Assembly (NCBI GenBank): GCA_963920665.1
Contig: OY987265.1
Coordinates: 11,971,001-12,035,000, forward strand
DNA from: Straminergon stramineum
Taxonomy: Eukaryota; Streptophyta; Bryopsida; Hypnales; Calliergonaceae
DNA length: 64,000 nucleotides
Direction: 5' to 3'
This document shows positions 12,160 to 32,601 of this stretch, piece after piece. Each line of letters begins with the position of its first letter. Position 1 is the first letter of the stretch. The notes under the pieces were generated by a model, which saw nothing but the letters and a program-made list of their open reading frames with translations, had not been told where the DNA came from and made no database searches. Made by a program: the position numbers and the translations under genes.

Positions 12160-14596
12160 TGTCGCTGTCGCTCGCTTGTGCTCAGACGCACACGCGAATC
12201 CCAAAATCTGATCACACATAAAAAATTCACGAATTTTCCACTCAGAAGTCGCGAATTCACACACCAGAACACAAAAAATCCGACACCAAGTCTCATTCCA
12301 CATAAACCCTAATACACTCCTATCGTTCCCCTTAACCCTAGATTAGGCAATTTCCTTCAAAACACCATGCAGTACACCGTAATCACGTCCTCCCTTTCTT
12401 CAAATTTCACAAATATCTCACCGACATCAAAACACCACTCACCTCGTAGTGAAAATTATAAACTCCGTGAAAAATCCCTCTGTGCATGACCTAGATACTC
12501 GCAGATCTAATCCTAACTCCGAAATGACAGTCCTCCCAACACGCAACCGCCTTTAAAACACACACAATCGTAACAACCGACTCTAACCACCGACTTGACC
12601 AAAAATTTCAAAAAAAATCCAAAAATTCCGAAACAAATTCCAGCTATCTTTCTTGAAAATTGAATTCACGTCGACTGACAGAGTTAGAGCAATCAATCGT
12701 TTATCGTCCCAACCTCGATCCCGATCCATTCCAAAACCAAACCTCCGCCGAATCCTGTCCCTCACTCAACCAAGAAGTCCAAAAGGCTGCAGATCATCCC
12801 AATAGAACCTCAAAATTGCTGTAGAATATGGTTTGAAATGGTTCATTCGAATTCCAAGGAACAACGAGGACAATTGCTGTAATTGCTTACCGATCTTCAA
12901 CGGAAGAGCTTTAGCGGCAGTGAACGGAATTGGTCAAAGATGGAATTCAGTAGCGTGGATGCACCAAAATAAGATTGGTGAAAAATTCTCGAAGCAGACG
13001 GTGACAACAGTGGTGATGATCGCAGACACAGGGATGCACTGCACCGAAGAAAAAAAAGCAAATAAGGGACTGTTGCAAGGTCGAGGACCGAAGCAATCTC
13101 TTCAAGCCAAGTCGGTCCGTGGTCTGTGACTGAGTTAGTGAGTGAGTTAGTGAGTGAGTTAGTGACGGCCATCCCAGGTTTCTATTCCTTCTCGAACCTT
13201 CTTACTGATAATCAGCCCTTTTACTGCAATTATCACAATTCATAAGGCTGAGTCGAGTCATGATCTACCATACTAATTTTTCCTAATAGTGTGTGAAATT
13301 TATTAAAGTCATGTTATTTTAAATTAGCGCAGGTTGAAATAGTATTGTAGGTATTGTTCCCACGAAAAAACTTTGTTGTGGTGACTCTAATTTTCTAGGT
13401 GATACTAATTTCTTCCCATCACTAATAAGACAATTTAGGGTGGCTATTGCACATATTTATAAATATATCGAATTCCCAAAAAATAAAATTTCATAAGAAA
13501 TTTAATGGAATATTTCACATATATTTTGGTTAACCCAATTCAATTTTTAAAGAAATAAAAAAAAAATAGGTGGTCATGGCATGAACATATAGCTTCCCAT
13601 AGTTCTCTATTGGTAAGACTATCAATCTTGTCCATTTGGATGTTGTTGTGGCTTCGTGAATTCTATACAATCACGTTGCAAAGATTATCAAAAAAACATC
13701 CCATAGGATTTTGGAATAATGAATGAACCCACTTTTGCCATGTATATAAACCTCAAAGTTGTGTTCCTCAAATTCATTAAAATTGTCACTTTTCAATCCA
13801 ATTTCAACCTATTCAATTCCAATTCTACATTGAAATTATGATGTGAACTTAAATACAATTATCACTAGAGGAAAATTCAATATTGGAATAGAGGTTGTTG
13901 GGGGCATCTCAAAGTTTGCCTACAATAATAATGTAGGATCTTCATAAAGCATCATTCTAAACAATAGTCCAAGTTCTTGAAGGGTTTGCAAATCTCAAAA
14001 GATTTTCCAATCAACTTTTCTTGAAAGACAAGAAGTCACATCTAACTCATTTTAATTCATATTCTCAAGACTCAAATTGAATAAGTTATGTATATTTGGA
14101 GTTGAAATTGTGTATTAGGGGGAGGCACTATTTTGTCCTATTCTAAAATGGTAAGGGGTACATTGAAAACTACAAAGTACACCCTTGTATTAGAAAACTG
14201 TTTTAAAGCAAGATACTCATAGCCCACCTCAAGTTAATTACACTAGATTACTATCACCATTTTGCAAAAATGATTTGTCTAAATTCCTACAAAATTTGTT
14301 CACATGACACTTCACATTGATTTCTTCATAGAACATATTTTTGTTACTCAATGGGTTATTTTTTAATATAAAAGATGCATGTATGGGATCTTTTTTAATA
14401 TGAAAGATGTGCGTATGGATGTTTCCTACATATCTATGAAATCAAATTTCAAATATTCATCACCAATATTTTCCAACCAACTAATCATATAAAACCATGA
14501 ATATTAAATGAAATAATTCACCAAAAATGGCATTTTACTTTTTCGAAACCAAAATTTGATCTACTTCATTCAAATTGTGTAAGAATTGAATGTTAA
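12160..14596. promoter_or_regulatory. 5' leader and upstream region of ABCF, then AT-rich spacer
   Basis: The 5' UTR and promoter of the - strand ABCF gene should lie within about 12160-13200, which is less AT-rich than the DNA beyond it. I could not place a start site or a leader intron. A short GTGAGTTA-type microsatellite is at 13127-13163. From about 13.2 to 14.6 kb the sequence is very AT-rich with no recognised gene. Confidence 0.45.
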
Positions 14597-14818
14597 CCCC
14601 TAAATGTTGAGGTGGATATTTTTCGTCCAATGAATGACAAGGAATTATCTTGTATAGGACAAAAGTGCAACTATTCATCCTCAGAATTAGGGGTAAAAAG
14701 GAAAGATCTTCTACAGTTGTCTGACTACCAATGATTATTTTTTATTTTCTTAAAGTAGATGATGTCACACGGTTCCAAAATGGCTGATTTCCACAGTCAC
14801 CAGCCCGGCATTCAAGGG
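14597..14818 (+). mobile_element. TTAA-flanked short element, copy B
   Basis: Exactly 222 bp, the same length and orientation as copy A, between TTAA at 14593-14596 and 14819-14822. The left end CCCCTAAATGTTGAGGTGGA and the reverse complement of the right end, CCCTTGAATGCCGGGCTGGT, pair at most positions over 20 bp, the best terminal repeat of the set. It retains the internal TTAA that is occupied in copy C. Confidence 0.8.
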
Positions 14819-16052
14819 TTAATTACGCAAGATGAAAGAAGTCAATTATATTATATATTATGCCAATTTCTTTGAATGGCAGAATAGGGTGTTTCGTAAC
14901 ATTTCTTCCGGGTACTGTTCATAACCTGCCAACAATGTTTGAATGGTTGATCTTCCGGAAAACACACAATGTGGATAAAATACATAGACTACAGAAACTT
15001 CAGAAACTACATAGTCAAGTGGACAAATAGATAAAAATAGAAAAGTGAACAAACGAAGAGCTACATTCCACGACTTGCAAGACAAGTCTACTGACAAGTG
15101 TCAAAAATCAAATCACATTAAAAATTTCTAAGTTAAGGAAATTCAGTCAGAGAGGTCACAGGACTTGGAGAATCCATGATGTTGGCCGTTGGAAAGTGCC
15201 AAAGTATGGAACGTGGTGACAGCTAAGTGCTCCACTTGATACAATAGGGTGTCGAGCAAACTGTCATGAGCCAGCGCCATGTCGGCTTTAAGAAGGCGTA
15301 CATGAATAAGACGTTCTAAAGTCTAAACGTTAAGGGAAGTCACAGCAACAGTAACTTAAAGCAACACTTGAAAAGATGACCGAGACAGATTTCACTGCCT
15401 AGCACTGTACAGTACTGTACAGGCAGTCGCCACTGTTGAAGTAACCATCATGAATTCTAGTAGGACTTCAGAAATAAGTCTTCGTGTTTCAGAGGTCCTT
15501 GAAGATGTATCAAAACATTGCAGGTTAGAGGGCAAAAATTAAGCGATGGGTGAACACCGTGATGTGCTTAAAAGCTTGAGTCATAGAGAGAAGTAGTAGT
15601 ACAACATCACGGCTTTATTTCAGAAAGTCTAGATTATCCACCGCTGTGATGAGAGCTCAAAATCAGGAGCCCTTGTACCATGAACTTGTGAGCATTAATC
15701 TCAATGCTCTTCCTTCAAGGAACCCCTCCAATCCTCTGAACCGTTTTTATCTATCTAGCTTATCTATCGGAACAACTAAAGCATTGCTGACTCTGACAAA
15801 TGCTTTTGGCGGGTCAACAATAATATAATACAAGTGCTTTTTTTGAAAATGCTCTCTATGAAACCCTCTCGTCTCCAAGATCAGCATGAACAATGTGACT
15901 GAAAGCTGCAGCACAGCGATCAAAAGAAAACAGATTGGCCAACCCACCTGCGTTTGTCAATGTGGTGAGGTTCAATAGAAGTCGCTCCTGTGGAATAAGA
16001 GCTTCAACCCATGGGTGGCAAATTGCCTGCTCTGGCTACAGATGACCGAGGG
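14819..16052. other. 3' flank of the PI4K-beta gene
   Basis: This should contain the 3' UTR of the - strand kinase gene. It holds a perfect 18-bp palindrome at 15405-15422. No coding exon was found: the short frames at 14858-15097, 15646-15828 and 15747-15947 lack family similarity. Confidence 0.45.
15405..15422. repeat. 18-bp perfect palindrome with two GTAC cores
   Basis: The string ctgtacagtactgtacag is its own reverse complement and is flanked by tgcct on the left and aggca two bases further out, so a longer imperfect hairpin is possible. GTAC is the core bound by plant SBP-box factors, but one site proves nothing. Confidence 0.6.
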
Positions 16053-23946
<7,894 letters not shown>

Positions 23947-25640
23947 CTTGTACTCTATTTAGAATATATCCTACGGTGCATAGCCGCCCATCCAGGAGTA
24001 GTAATACAATACAACCTGCTGATACAACCAACAGAGGTCTTCCCCACACTGAAATCCGTTGCCATGTACCGATCCTATTGTCCCAACCGAAATCCTCTTC
24101 CCAATTCCCTATCTCGCATGCCTAGTTGTTATCCTTCATCACGAAAGTCGTCAACAGCACATCATTCCCTTTTCTGCACATTCTTGAGAATGTCACTGAT
24201 TTCCGCAGCTCGAAGCCAAGAGTTTCGGTGTTTCCATCCAGTTACTTTCTCCACCATTCCTTCAATGAACATTCTCCTTAAAAATAGCTCTTCTCACCAG
24301 TGCAAATCGAGGCCCCCTAGTAGCTGCCAAATAGAGGCCCTACTGAGCGTGCCAAGAAAGTTAATTTGGCTTCATCGAAACACTCCACGACCGAATGTCA
24401 GATGAGGAAACCCTAAGTGATTTCCGCTCCCTTCAAATGCCTGCAACCAACATTCCTGAAGCTTAAAATCCTGCAACGAGCACAACATGCCAAACGCGAA
24501 TAGACTCTTTCGCATGTGAACACTCTAAATTCTTAAAAATTAAAAAGCAGAAAAACGAAAAATACAAAAAAAAATCAAAACCTTAAAGCTGAACGATTTC
24601 CAATACCGATAGTGACATGAATCTGTCACTGCCAGAGCTCTGACATGCACACTTCAAGCATGCAGTCGTCCGACATGCACTCAGATTATTCGCCAGCTAG
24701 ACAGAAATTAACAAAATATCAATTAAGTTCACAGTAAGCTGTCGTAATTCCTCCAACCTAGTCGATTCCAAACTACTCCACAACCGGTATACCTCACACA
24801 AGAACCAATCTAGGGTTCCGAAAATCCCCGTCCTCGTCACCCCGCAATTCTTCACCCACTCTCGCACCGCGAAATTAAGCCGCCAAGAAATTACCCCTGG
24901 AAAAGCGTCTGTCCACCCCACCCACACAAGCACGTACCGACTCCGAAACCCTAGCTTGTCCAAAAAAATTCATCCCCATCGCTCCGGCCCACAATTCCCA
25001 AAACCCGCCACGACCCAAATCCCCAGAATCCGCGGACACTCCAGCCAAGCAGACAACCAGACAACCAGCGAGCCAGCCAGCCAGCCAGCGCTCGAAGGAA
25101 TGCGTCCGAGATCCAACGCGAAAACCAAACAGGGCAGCTGTGAGTGGAATCGCTCAAACCAAACCAAACCTACCTGCGAAAAGCCAGATTTGGCGCAGAA
25201 GCTCGGTTGCGGAACGAGCAGGCGACGATGGATTTGCGCAAAAGGGAGATGGAATGCACGATTCCGCGTGCGGGGATTGCCGATCCGGGGAAGAAGGGGA
25301 AGACAGGGAAGGGGAGCAAGGGGGTGGACCAACGAGTGAGCTTGTTCCAAGTTCGACGCGGGGAGGTCGCGTCGAAGAAACCCAGAGGCAAATGTGTCTT
25401 GGTGTATGATTCTGCAGTCTGCGTGCTCTGCCTGGCCTGGGCTGCAGCGGCTCCAGCCGGCTCGACCAAGACAGTCCCGGTGCCCGCGCCGGGTAGCCCC
25501 GGATATGAGAGTCCGGGTGTGAAGGGGTATCGGAGGATATCGGAGGGTGTTGACGGGTATGTGAGCTTGGGAGGACTTGGTCAGGGAGGACAGATGATAA
25601 AGAGCATTGGGTGTGTCGAGGGATCACGGAGTTAGGGGCC
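23947..25640 (-). promoter_or_regulatory. 5' leader and promoter region of PI4K-beta
   Basis: Upstream of the kinase start the sequence becomes GC- and CpG-rich between about 24950 and 25640, then falls abruptly to AT-rich DNA. That fits the transcription start region of the - strand gene. The long overlapping open frames on both strands here (25144-25635 on +, 25627-25154 on -) follow from GC-rich composition and have no family match. A CAGC/CCAG-type short repeat lies at about 25058-25090. A leader intron is possible but was not placed. Confidence 0.5.
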
Positions 25641-25913
25641 GTTTCTATGTTGACGGGAACTTTACCCCTTCCTAAGTGTTTTCAAGCTAATAATATTCAT
25701 GTGAGTAAATAAATGGTGAAGTAAGTAAATTCACTTTAGAAGCTTATTTATAATCAGTTTTCATTGGTGACTTTGAACAAATATTTCTATGATTCTTGAG
25801 AAGCACAATTTCTTTTATCTATGCATTGTAGTGCCCTTTCTTTAAACTTCAATTCTTGAATGATTCATTCAAACTTCCAAGAATATGAAAGTAGCCATTT
25901 GGGGACATTCAAC

Positions 25914-26370
25914 AATGAAGAAGCTCTGAATCTAAGCCACCTCATCTTAAGAAAGAACATTCTTTCACATCACAAAAGCTTCTTGTGTGTCATTGCAACA
26001 AGTCAACCACCTCATCCTACAAACTACAACATTCATTCACATCAAGAAATCCTCTTATATGTCAGTGAAGCAGGTCAACCACCTCATCCTACAAACTACA
26101 ACATTCGTTCACATCAAGAAATCCTCTTATATGTCAGTGAAGCAGGTCAACCACCTCATCCTACAAACTACAACATTCGTTCACATCAAGAAATCCTCTT
26201 GTATGTCAATGAAGCAAGTCAATTGCAACCACCTCATCTTAGGAAAGAGCATTCCTTCACAACAAGGAACCTTCTTGTATATTAGTGAAAGAAGTCAAGC
26301 CACCTCATCCTAAGAAAGGACATTCATTTATAGCAAAGAAGTCTCTTATATGTCAATCAAGGAGGTCAAA
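25914..26370 (+). repeat. Tandem array with a 72-bp unit
   Basis: About six units. The central three (about 26000-26215) are nearly identical, carrying caggtcaaccacctcatcc, tacaaactacaacattcgtt and cacatcaagaaatcctctta; the outer ones are diverged. The unit is 24 codons and lacks stops in two forward frames, so open frames of 141 and 108 codons run through it (25860-26285 and 25987-26313). No promoter, splice context or family match was found, so I treat it as a satellite-like repeat rather than a gene. Confidence 0.85.
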
Positions 26371-29150
26371 CTTCTACGTCCTAGGATAGAAAACTCTGTC
26401 ATATAGAAAAATAGTGTGAACAATGTTGTGCATCTACTAGAAAATTAGTTTAGCCTCTAAAAATTGACTTTCTAAATTGCTATAAATGACAATTACATTT
26501 CTAAACATCTTTTGGTTCTTCAATAAATAAATATGCATTACATAATGTATTTTTGAGGAATAGATTGGTTTTCACATATAAATACAATTTTTAGAACTTA
26601 AATTTTGAATTACACTAGCTTAGTTGGATTTGCTACTGTAATAACTCATATCCAAAAATAAAATTTAGAACTACAAATTCAATTCTTTTCTAAATTTGAT
26701 TATATTCCAAGTATAGACATTTTTTTAATTATTATCTCGTGAATTTCTAATCCCATAATTAAAAGTATAATTGTTTAGGAAATTTCAAAAAATACTTATA
26801 TTTATGAATTTTATTTTAAAACAATCACTATTCAACTAAAAACAATGCCTTTTTGTTTTTATACATCTTTATGTATGATTCCAAACATGTTGATAAAAAT
26901 AAAATAAAATAAAATTAGAAATAGTTTCAAATGCCAACTAGAACAAAGAATCAACAAATTTAGAGATGAGTTGAAACTTTAAGAGCATCATTATCATGGG
27001 GTGGCCAATCTACTAAGATATAGGCAACTTGGCGTGAATTGCCTATATCCCAACCACCATTTCCCAAAGTTCTCAAACATACAAATAGGCAAAGTGCCCA
27101 AAGTTCCGTAGAATCTAATTTTTGAATCTTGGTTTCATTAAATTTAGCCTTACAATTAAGCCCTTTTGGTTAAAAAAAGATCCACATCCTCCTCACAAGT
27201 TGCAAACAACTTGTTTCTAATGACAAAAACTTGATAAAACACAGATAATCTTTATGTTTTGGGTGATGTTCAATTTTCCCTGTCCATGCTATGTTGTGGA
27301 GGAATTCAAAATTTAGGATGCACCTAGCTACCAAACAAGCTTTATCAATACCATGATAGGGATAGTGAGTGAGACCAGGTCACTTTTTGCCATCCCGGCT
27401 CATATGTAGGGCAAGGGTGGTGATGCTCTAACTTTAATACACTCATAAATTTTGGCAAATTCATAGAAGATTTTCTTCAAATATTAATTTATTATTATTT
27501 CCTACAAATAAATGCATGGTGCTAGGATGGAAATATGTGGCTTTAGAATAATTTTTGTTAAATGTACAATAGTAGTAATTTTGATTTCATAAAATAAAAA
27601 AAATGAGTGCATGGTTGAATAATAATTTTTTATAATTTTTAAAAATTAAATCAAATGATTTAAAAATTAAATAATTGATTTGAAATACATTGATTTTCTT
27701 AATAAGTATCATTCTTCATCACAATTATATAAATATGTTGTCAAAGTTTAATTCCAATATTCTTATAATTTTTCTCTTATATTTTCTATATTTTTTAATA
27801 TATTCTATATTTCATAATTTTAGTAAAAATATACATTTTTTGTTTCATTAATAGAAAATCTTAATTAAAAAATATAAAAAATAATGAAAATGTTCAATCT
27901 AAGTATCCTACAAAAAATTCAACATGATCATCTCTTTTATCCAAAAAGTTGAAATATTTGTTAATTTGGCCAAGGAAATATTGACATACATTGCTATGAA
28001 TTAAAAAGTATTTGTAATGGGCTTTGGGCTACAAGGTGGGAATTTTCTTGGACCACATAAAGATAATTTCAAATTAATTCTAGATTTTTTTATTATATAA
28101 TATAAATGATGTTCAAAATCTTCGAAAATATTTGAAGGTCAATAAATAAAAATTGCCATAACCAACTAATTTTTCCTCTATTTTTAAGTAGAGCGACTTG
28201 TACTTTGAGGACAAGTGAAGGGGTGATTGCAAGAAACAATTGTACTATTTCATGTCATTATTCTCCAAGAGAAGTGATCATTGACTACTTATTTGCATTA
28301 TATCTTTAAATGACTTCAAATTTACGTACAAGATACACATGGTTATTTTCCTCTATTTGGTCCATAGTTTTTTTCATACAAGAATGCAATTGAACTATTC
28401 TTCAAGTTGAATTCTTTTTTGGAATGACTACAAGGTGTGATTGTGTGCAAATAAATCAAAATTGGGTTGTCTTCTCCATTTTAGGTCTTGTGTTTCAGGT
28501 CTCACCTTTGTGCAAAGATGAATTAGGTACAAAGTAGTGGAGATTTCATCTCTCTTTGTGCATTTTCTTGAATTTAGCATATAACTCAAGATCATGGACT
28601 CAAAATTCAAACACTTGTTTCACATGCCTCATGCTTTTGAATTCTCATGGGTGAAAATAAAACCAGAACTCATAAAATTTTTGTTTTGGACCAAAAAGTG
28701 TTTTATTGATTACTAGTTTTTTATCATTTGTAGGCAAAGAACCCTAAGTTTGCTCTCACTTCATAATGAAGACAAAAATCTTTTCAATTTTGGTTTGAAA
28801 TTATGTACACTAATTTCACCTTGCCTTCTCTTTTTAGTCTCCCCAAAACTACATTATTCATTCATACCAACCATAATTAGTTTTTATTAAATTGCAATAA
28901 ATAATGATTATAGAAGTATATATCTAGGTCCAAAAGCTTTATCAATGGAAATGCTATTGATGGATGGCAAGTGCAACAACAAGTAGGATCCACTTAATGA
29001 ATAACTTTGAGGCCCCAATGTAATAGAAAACAAACCACAAAGTTTACTTGGTTGTCATATTTTCCTTTAAGATTGACATTCTTAGTAGATTTCAAGAACC
29101 TCCCATAAAAGCCTCCAAGATTCTTTGTGGAAGTGTCATTTGCAATTGTT
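26371..29150. other. AT-rich spacer, no gene seen
   Basis: Very AT-rich with many homopolymer runs. No open frame with family similarity, no RNA gene and no paired terminal repeats were recognised. Confidence 0.5.
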
Positions 29151-29850
29151 TTCCACCTACTTGACTACTCTTGCCAAAATACAAAAGGTTATTATGCTTT
29201 TTACAATTGTACTATAGTTCTACTACCCACTTACTCCTGCCAAAATACAAAAGGTAATTATACTTCTCACAACTGTCCCACAACTCCACTACCCACTTGC
29301 TCCTACGATACTGATATGAAAGGTAATTATGCTTCTTACAACATTTTATAACACCCACTATCCCACTTGTTCTTGACACTGTCTCACTGTCCCATTGTCA
29401 CCCACTGTCACTCATAGTCATCTATTATCACCTATTGTCCTACTTACTCCTGACATTGTCCATAATAACATTGTTCTCCTATCCACTTGCTCATGAACAT
29501 TGTCCCATTGTTCCCATTGCTTCTAACATTATTCTTCCGCCTACTTGCTTCTAACACTATTCTACTGTCCCATTTGTTCACAACACTACTCCACTATCCT
29601 ATTGTTCTTGACATTGTTGCATTGCTCTATTACTTATAATATTGTTAAGTTTTTCATTGCCCTATTGCTCTTGAGATTTTTATGTTATTCACTACTTTGA
29701 TAGAATGCAAAAGGTAGTGTAACCTACTAATAGAAAATGTAAAAGATAATGTTGCCTACTAATAGAAAATGCAAAAGGTAATATTGTTTATTGAACATAG
29801 AATGTAAAAGGTAATGATGCCTCCTCACAAAGTGTGAAAGGTAATGTTGC
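29150..29850 (+). repeat. Degenerate tandem repeats sharing an aaaaggtaat core
   Basis: The first part (about 29160-29345) has roughly 63-70-bp units that run from caaaaggt(t/a)attat through a ctcctgccaaaata block. A middle part is rich in cactgtcccattg and cttgctcctgacattg variants. The last part (about 29700-29850) has roughly 33-bp units around aaaatg.aaaaggtaatgttgcct. Units are imperfect, so it is an old array or several related arrays. Confidence 0.65.
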
Positions 29851-31253
29851 CTCTTGCAAGTATTCTTGAAGTTTTTGATATTGCCCTACTACTTGTCATA
29901 GAATGCAAATCAAAATTTTGCCTCCTTTTCTAGGTTCTATTGTTTCCTTTAAGATAATACTAATGGATTATTTTAAAGGTTCATTTTGTCACCTTTAATG
30001 CATTAGGTCGAAGAGAAAGGTAAAAGTGCAGAGACTTCAATGCATTGGGCCGTAGATGTGCTAGCGCCGAGATGCTATTTGGGTTGTCATGCTCTAAATA
30101 GGGTAAGAACGTCTTTAGTACACAACTTCAATGCACTTTGCAATGAATTTCTAACTTGTCATTGCTTCATAATTTCTTTTGAATTTTGAATTCAAATCAC
30201 TAGAAGTGCATCTCAAAGTATTTTGAATAGGCACAACCCACCCACCCACCCACCCTCAAATATAGACCTTTCATCATGAAAATAAACTCTTCCAAAAGAA
30301 GCTAAATGACAAAAACTCTTGAAGTCTTCACAAATCATGCTTCTGCATGCTAATTGCATGACATTTTGGAGTGCAATCAACAAGTGATTTGTGAAAAACT
30401 CTTTTAGCTAGCTTTTGATGGTATATATATATATACATATATATTTTATTTTATTTTATTTTAATTGTTAAATGTCCAATTTTAAATATCTATGCATCTA
30501 TTCAAAGTACTTTGGGATGCGCTTCTACTGATATAAATTCCAAGTTCAAATTATGAACCCGTGACAAGTTAGCAATTTATTGCAGAGTGCATTGAGGTTT
30601 GCGCATTTGGGTGGAGAATTTTGCTCAGAAATTAAAATGGCTGCCCCTAGCAATCACTTCCTCCTGCAAGGACACCACCACACATTCATTACACTCCATC
30701 CAGATTTGCGTCCAAATTGAACGTCCTCCAGAAGTTAAAATGATTTATTTAATTTTTTTCTTAGAATTTTTAAAAAGTTAAAATGAATGGCAATTGATTA
30801 CAAATAGTAGTGGCTCAAAATTACTGTGACCACTTTTTAAATTGGGAGAATTCTTTTTCCTTCTATTCCGGAGTACGTGGCGTCCAATGGCTTCTGATTC
30901 CCACCTGGGCTACAATTCTAGAGTTCTGGTCACCCTAAATATTCCAATCCACACTAATTCTTGTCGTATGCGACCAAGAATGTAGATATGACCTAAAGTA
31001 CATCCAAGATACGTCCCATATTCCCGCGCCGTCTGTCTGGAGTATTAATGGAGGTCGGTCCTTTCGTGAAACTTGGCGAGCTGCAGCTGCGCTGAATTTT
31101 CAAGCGCTTTTATGATTTACGAAGAATTCGATGCTCGATTGGAGTTTCCGGAATTGTGCGGCGGAGGAAATTTAGGGGTTTTAGTTAGTAGTCAAAGCTC
31201 GAGTTGAGTTGAGGAAGGAGCGAGGTTACAGTTCAGAGGAGAATTTGGTTCAC
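29851..31253. other. Spacer and likely promoter of the next gene
   Basis: Contains a CCCA microsatellite at about 30236-30255 and TA/TTTTA repeats at 30421-30465. The composition shifts to higher GC from about 30850, and the stretch 30990-31250 is a plausible promoter or leader for the + strand gene at 32.6-35.1 kb. No promoter motif can be assigned with confidence. Confidence 0.4.
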
Positions 31254-31405
31254 ATGAGGTTCGGACTTCGGACAGAAGAGAGTATTCAAGAAATTGCGAA
31301 GAAATTGCTTCTCGATCAGTTGTTCCGTGGATTGGGTGGCGGAGGAGATGTAGGGATTTTGAACCAGCAGTTACAGTTAAGGCCTGAGTCGGTTGGGCGA
31401 GGAAG
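31254..31405 (+). other. Possible first exon or leader of the SPRING1-like gene
   Basis: An ATG at 31254 opens a frame of 50 codons plus two bases, ending at a good donor (ggaag then gtacga). Its phase would match an acceptor at 32573 (ctgcaag) and so join the SPRING1-like frame. Against it, the peptide (MRFGLRTEESIQEIAKK start) has no signal or membrane segment, which the animal family has. It may be untranslated leader instead. Confidence 0.3.
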
Positions 31406-32601
31406 GTACGATTAGGGTTCGCTTTTCGAAGTCTATGTCCGCTTTAATAATGAGAATGAAGAATTTCTTGTATTTCTGGCTTGTAGAGAATTGGTGATTG
31501 CGAATTAGTACCGCACGCTATCGGTCAATTCGAGGTCACGAACAGGTTTGGAGCTTTCTTTGAGAATTTCATAGATGTTTTTGATAATTCCATTGCTATT
31601 TTGATAGCAACGGAAACTGTAATTATGTGACTCACAGTTAGTACTGCATATGGCATTGGAAATATGGATCATATTTCGAAATCGGTCGCTGTATTGACAT
31701 CGAAGTCTATGATGTTTATTGCTATTTCTCTATGTTGCTACTCCAATACTCCATGTTTTCTTTATAAGACTCATCTAATATTTTGATCACATTTCAAAGT
31801 CAGCGCTGTCTTGATGACGAAGACTACGATCTTGAAATATAGTAATAATTATTGCTGTCAGGTTCTAATATGAAACGCCTCTACATGCCGTACAATTTGA
31901 CGTCGTGAGGAGACTTTTCATCAGTCTCTAGCTTGCATCAACGAAATTAAGGAATGACATTATATTGCTAGTAGTGGATTGCCGGTAAAACTTACAGAAT
32001 GCTTGAGGTCTCCACGGCTTATCCACTTGAACTTCATTCATCTGCTAGTTTAGGAGCTTTCCTTAAATTTGACATTAGAGCTATTATGTCGGTAACGGGT
32101 TCTGGAACCTGTTTCGGTAACTTAATTTTCGAGTAGCCTGAGTTGTTGTGTTTTTATCTATTTTCATGAGGACCTGATGTTGTAATTGGAAATGCACAAT
32201 TGGCAGCTTTGTGTAATTGCTTTTCGACAATGCAGTATTTTTTTGTGAGAGATGTTATAGTGAACATTACCATATCATTTGCACACTTTGAATGGTCTGC
32301 CTGACAAAAATCTGGTCGTATTGTGCAGATGCACAATTTTTTTGCACGAGGAGGGTGAGCAATTGCATGTTGAAAATGAAGACATCTTCGAGCCATTGCA
32401 TGATATTTAATTTGTTATGTTGTTGCTGCCTACTATGTGAATCTGTGCGCATGATCGGGTGAGTTATGCCACTCACTTCTATGGCACTATGTCGTTACTG
32501 TGTTCAATGAGGAGGGCCTTTCACCTTATATTTTTTTTTGTCTTGATAAAGTTCGTGTACTGTGCCCTGCAAGTTTCTACAACCCATTTCGTATAGATAT
32601 T

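Noticed and set aside
25144..25635. 163-codon open frame on + and 157-codon frame on - in the same DNA
   Set aside because: Both follow from GC-rich promoter composition; there is no splice context or similarity.
25914..26370. CRISPR-like array
   Set aside because: Units are contiguous 72-bp tandem copies without unique spacers, and the host is a plant.
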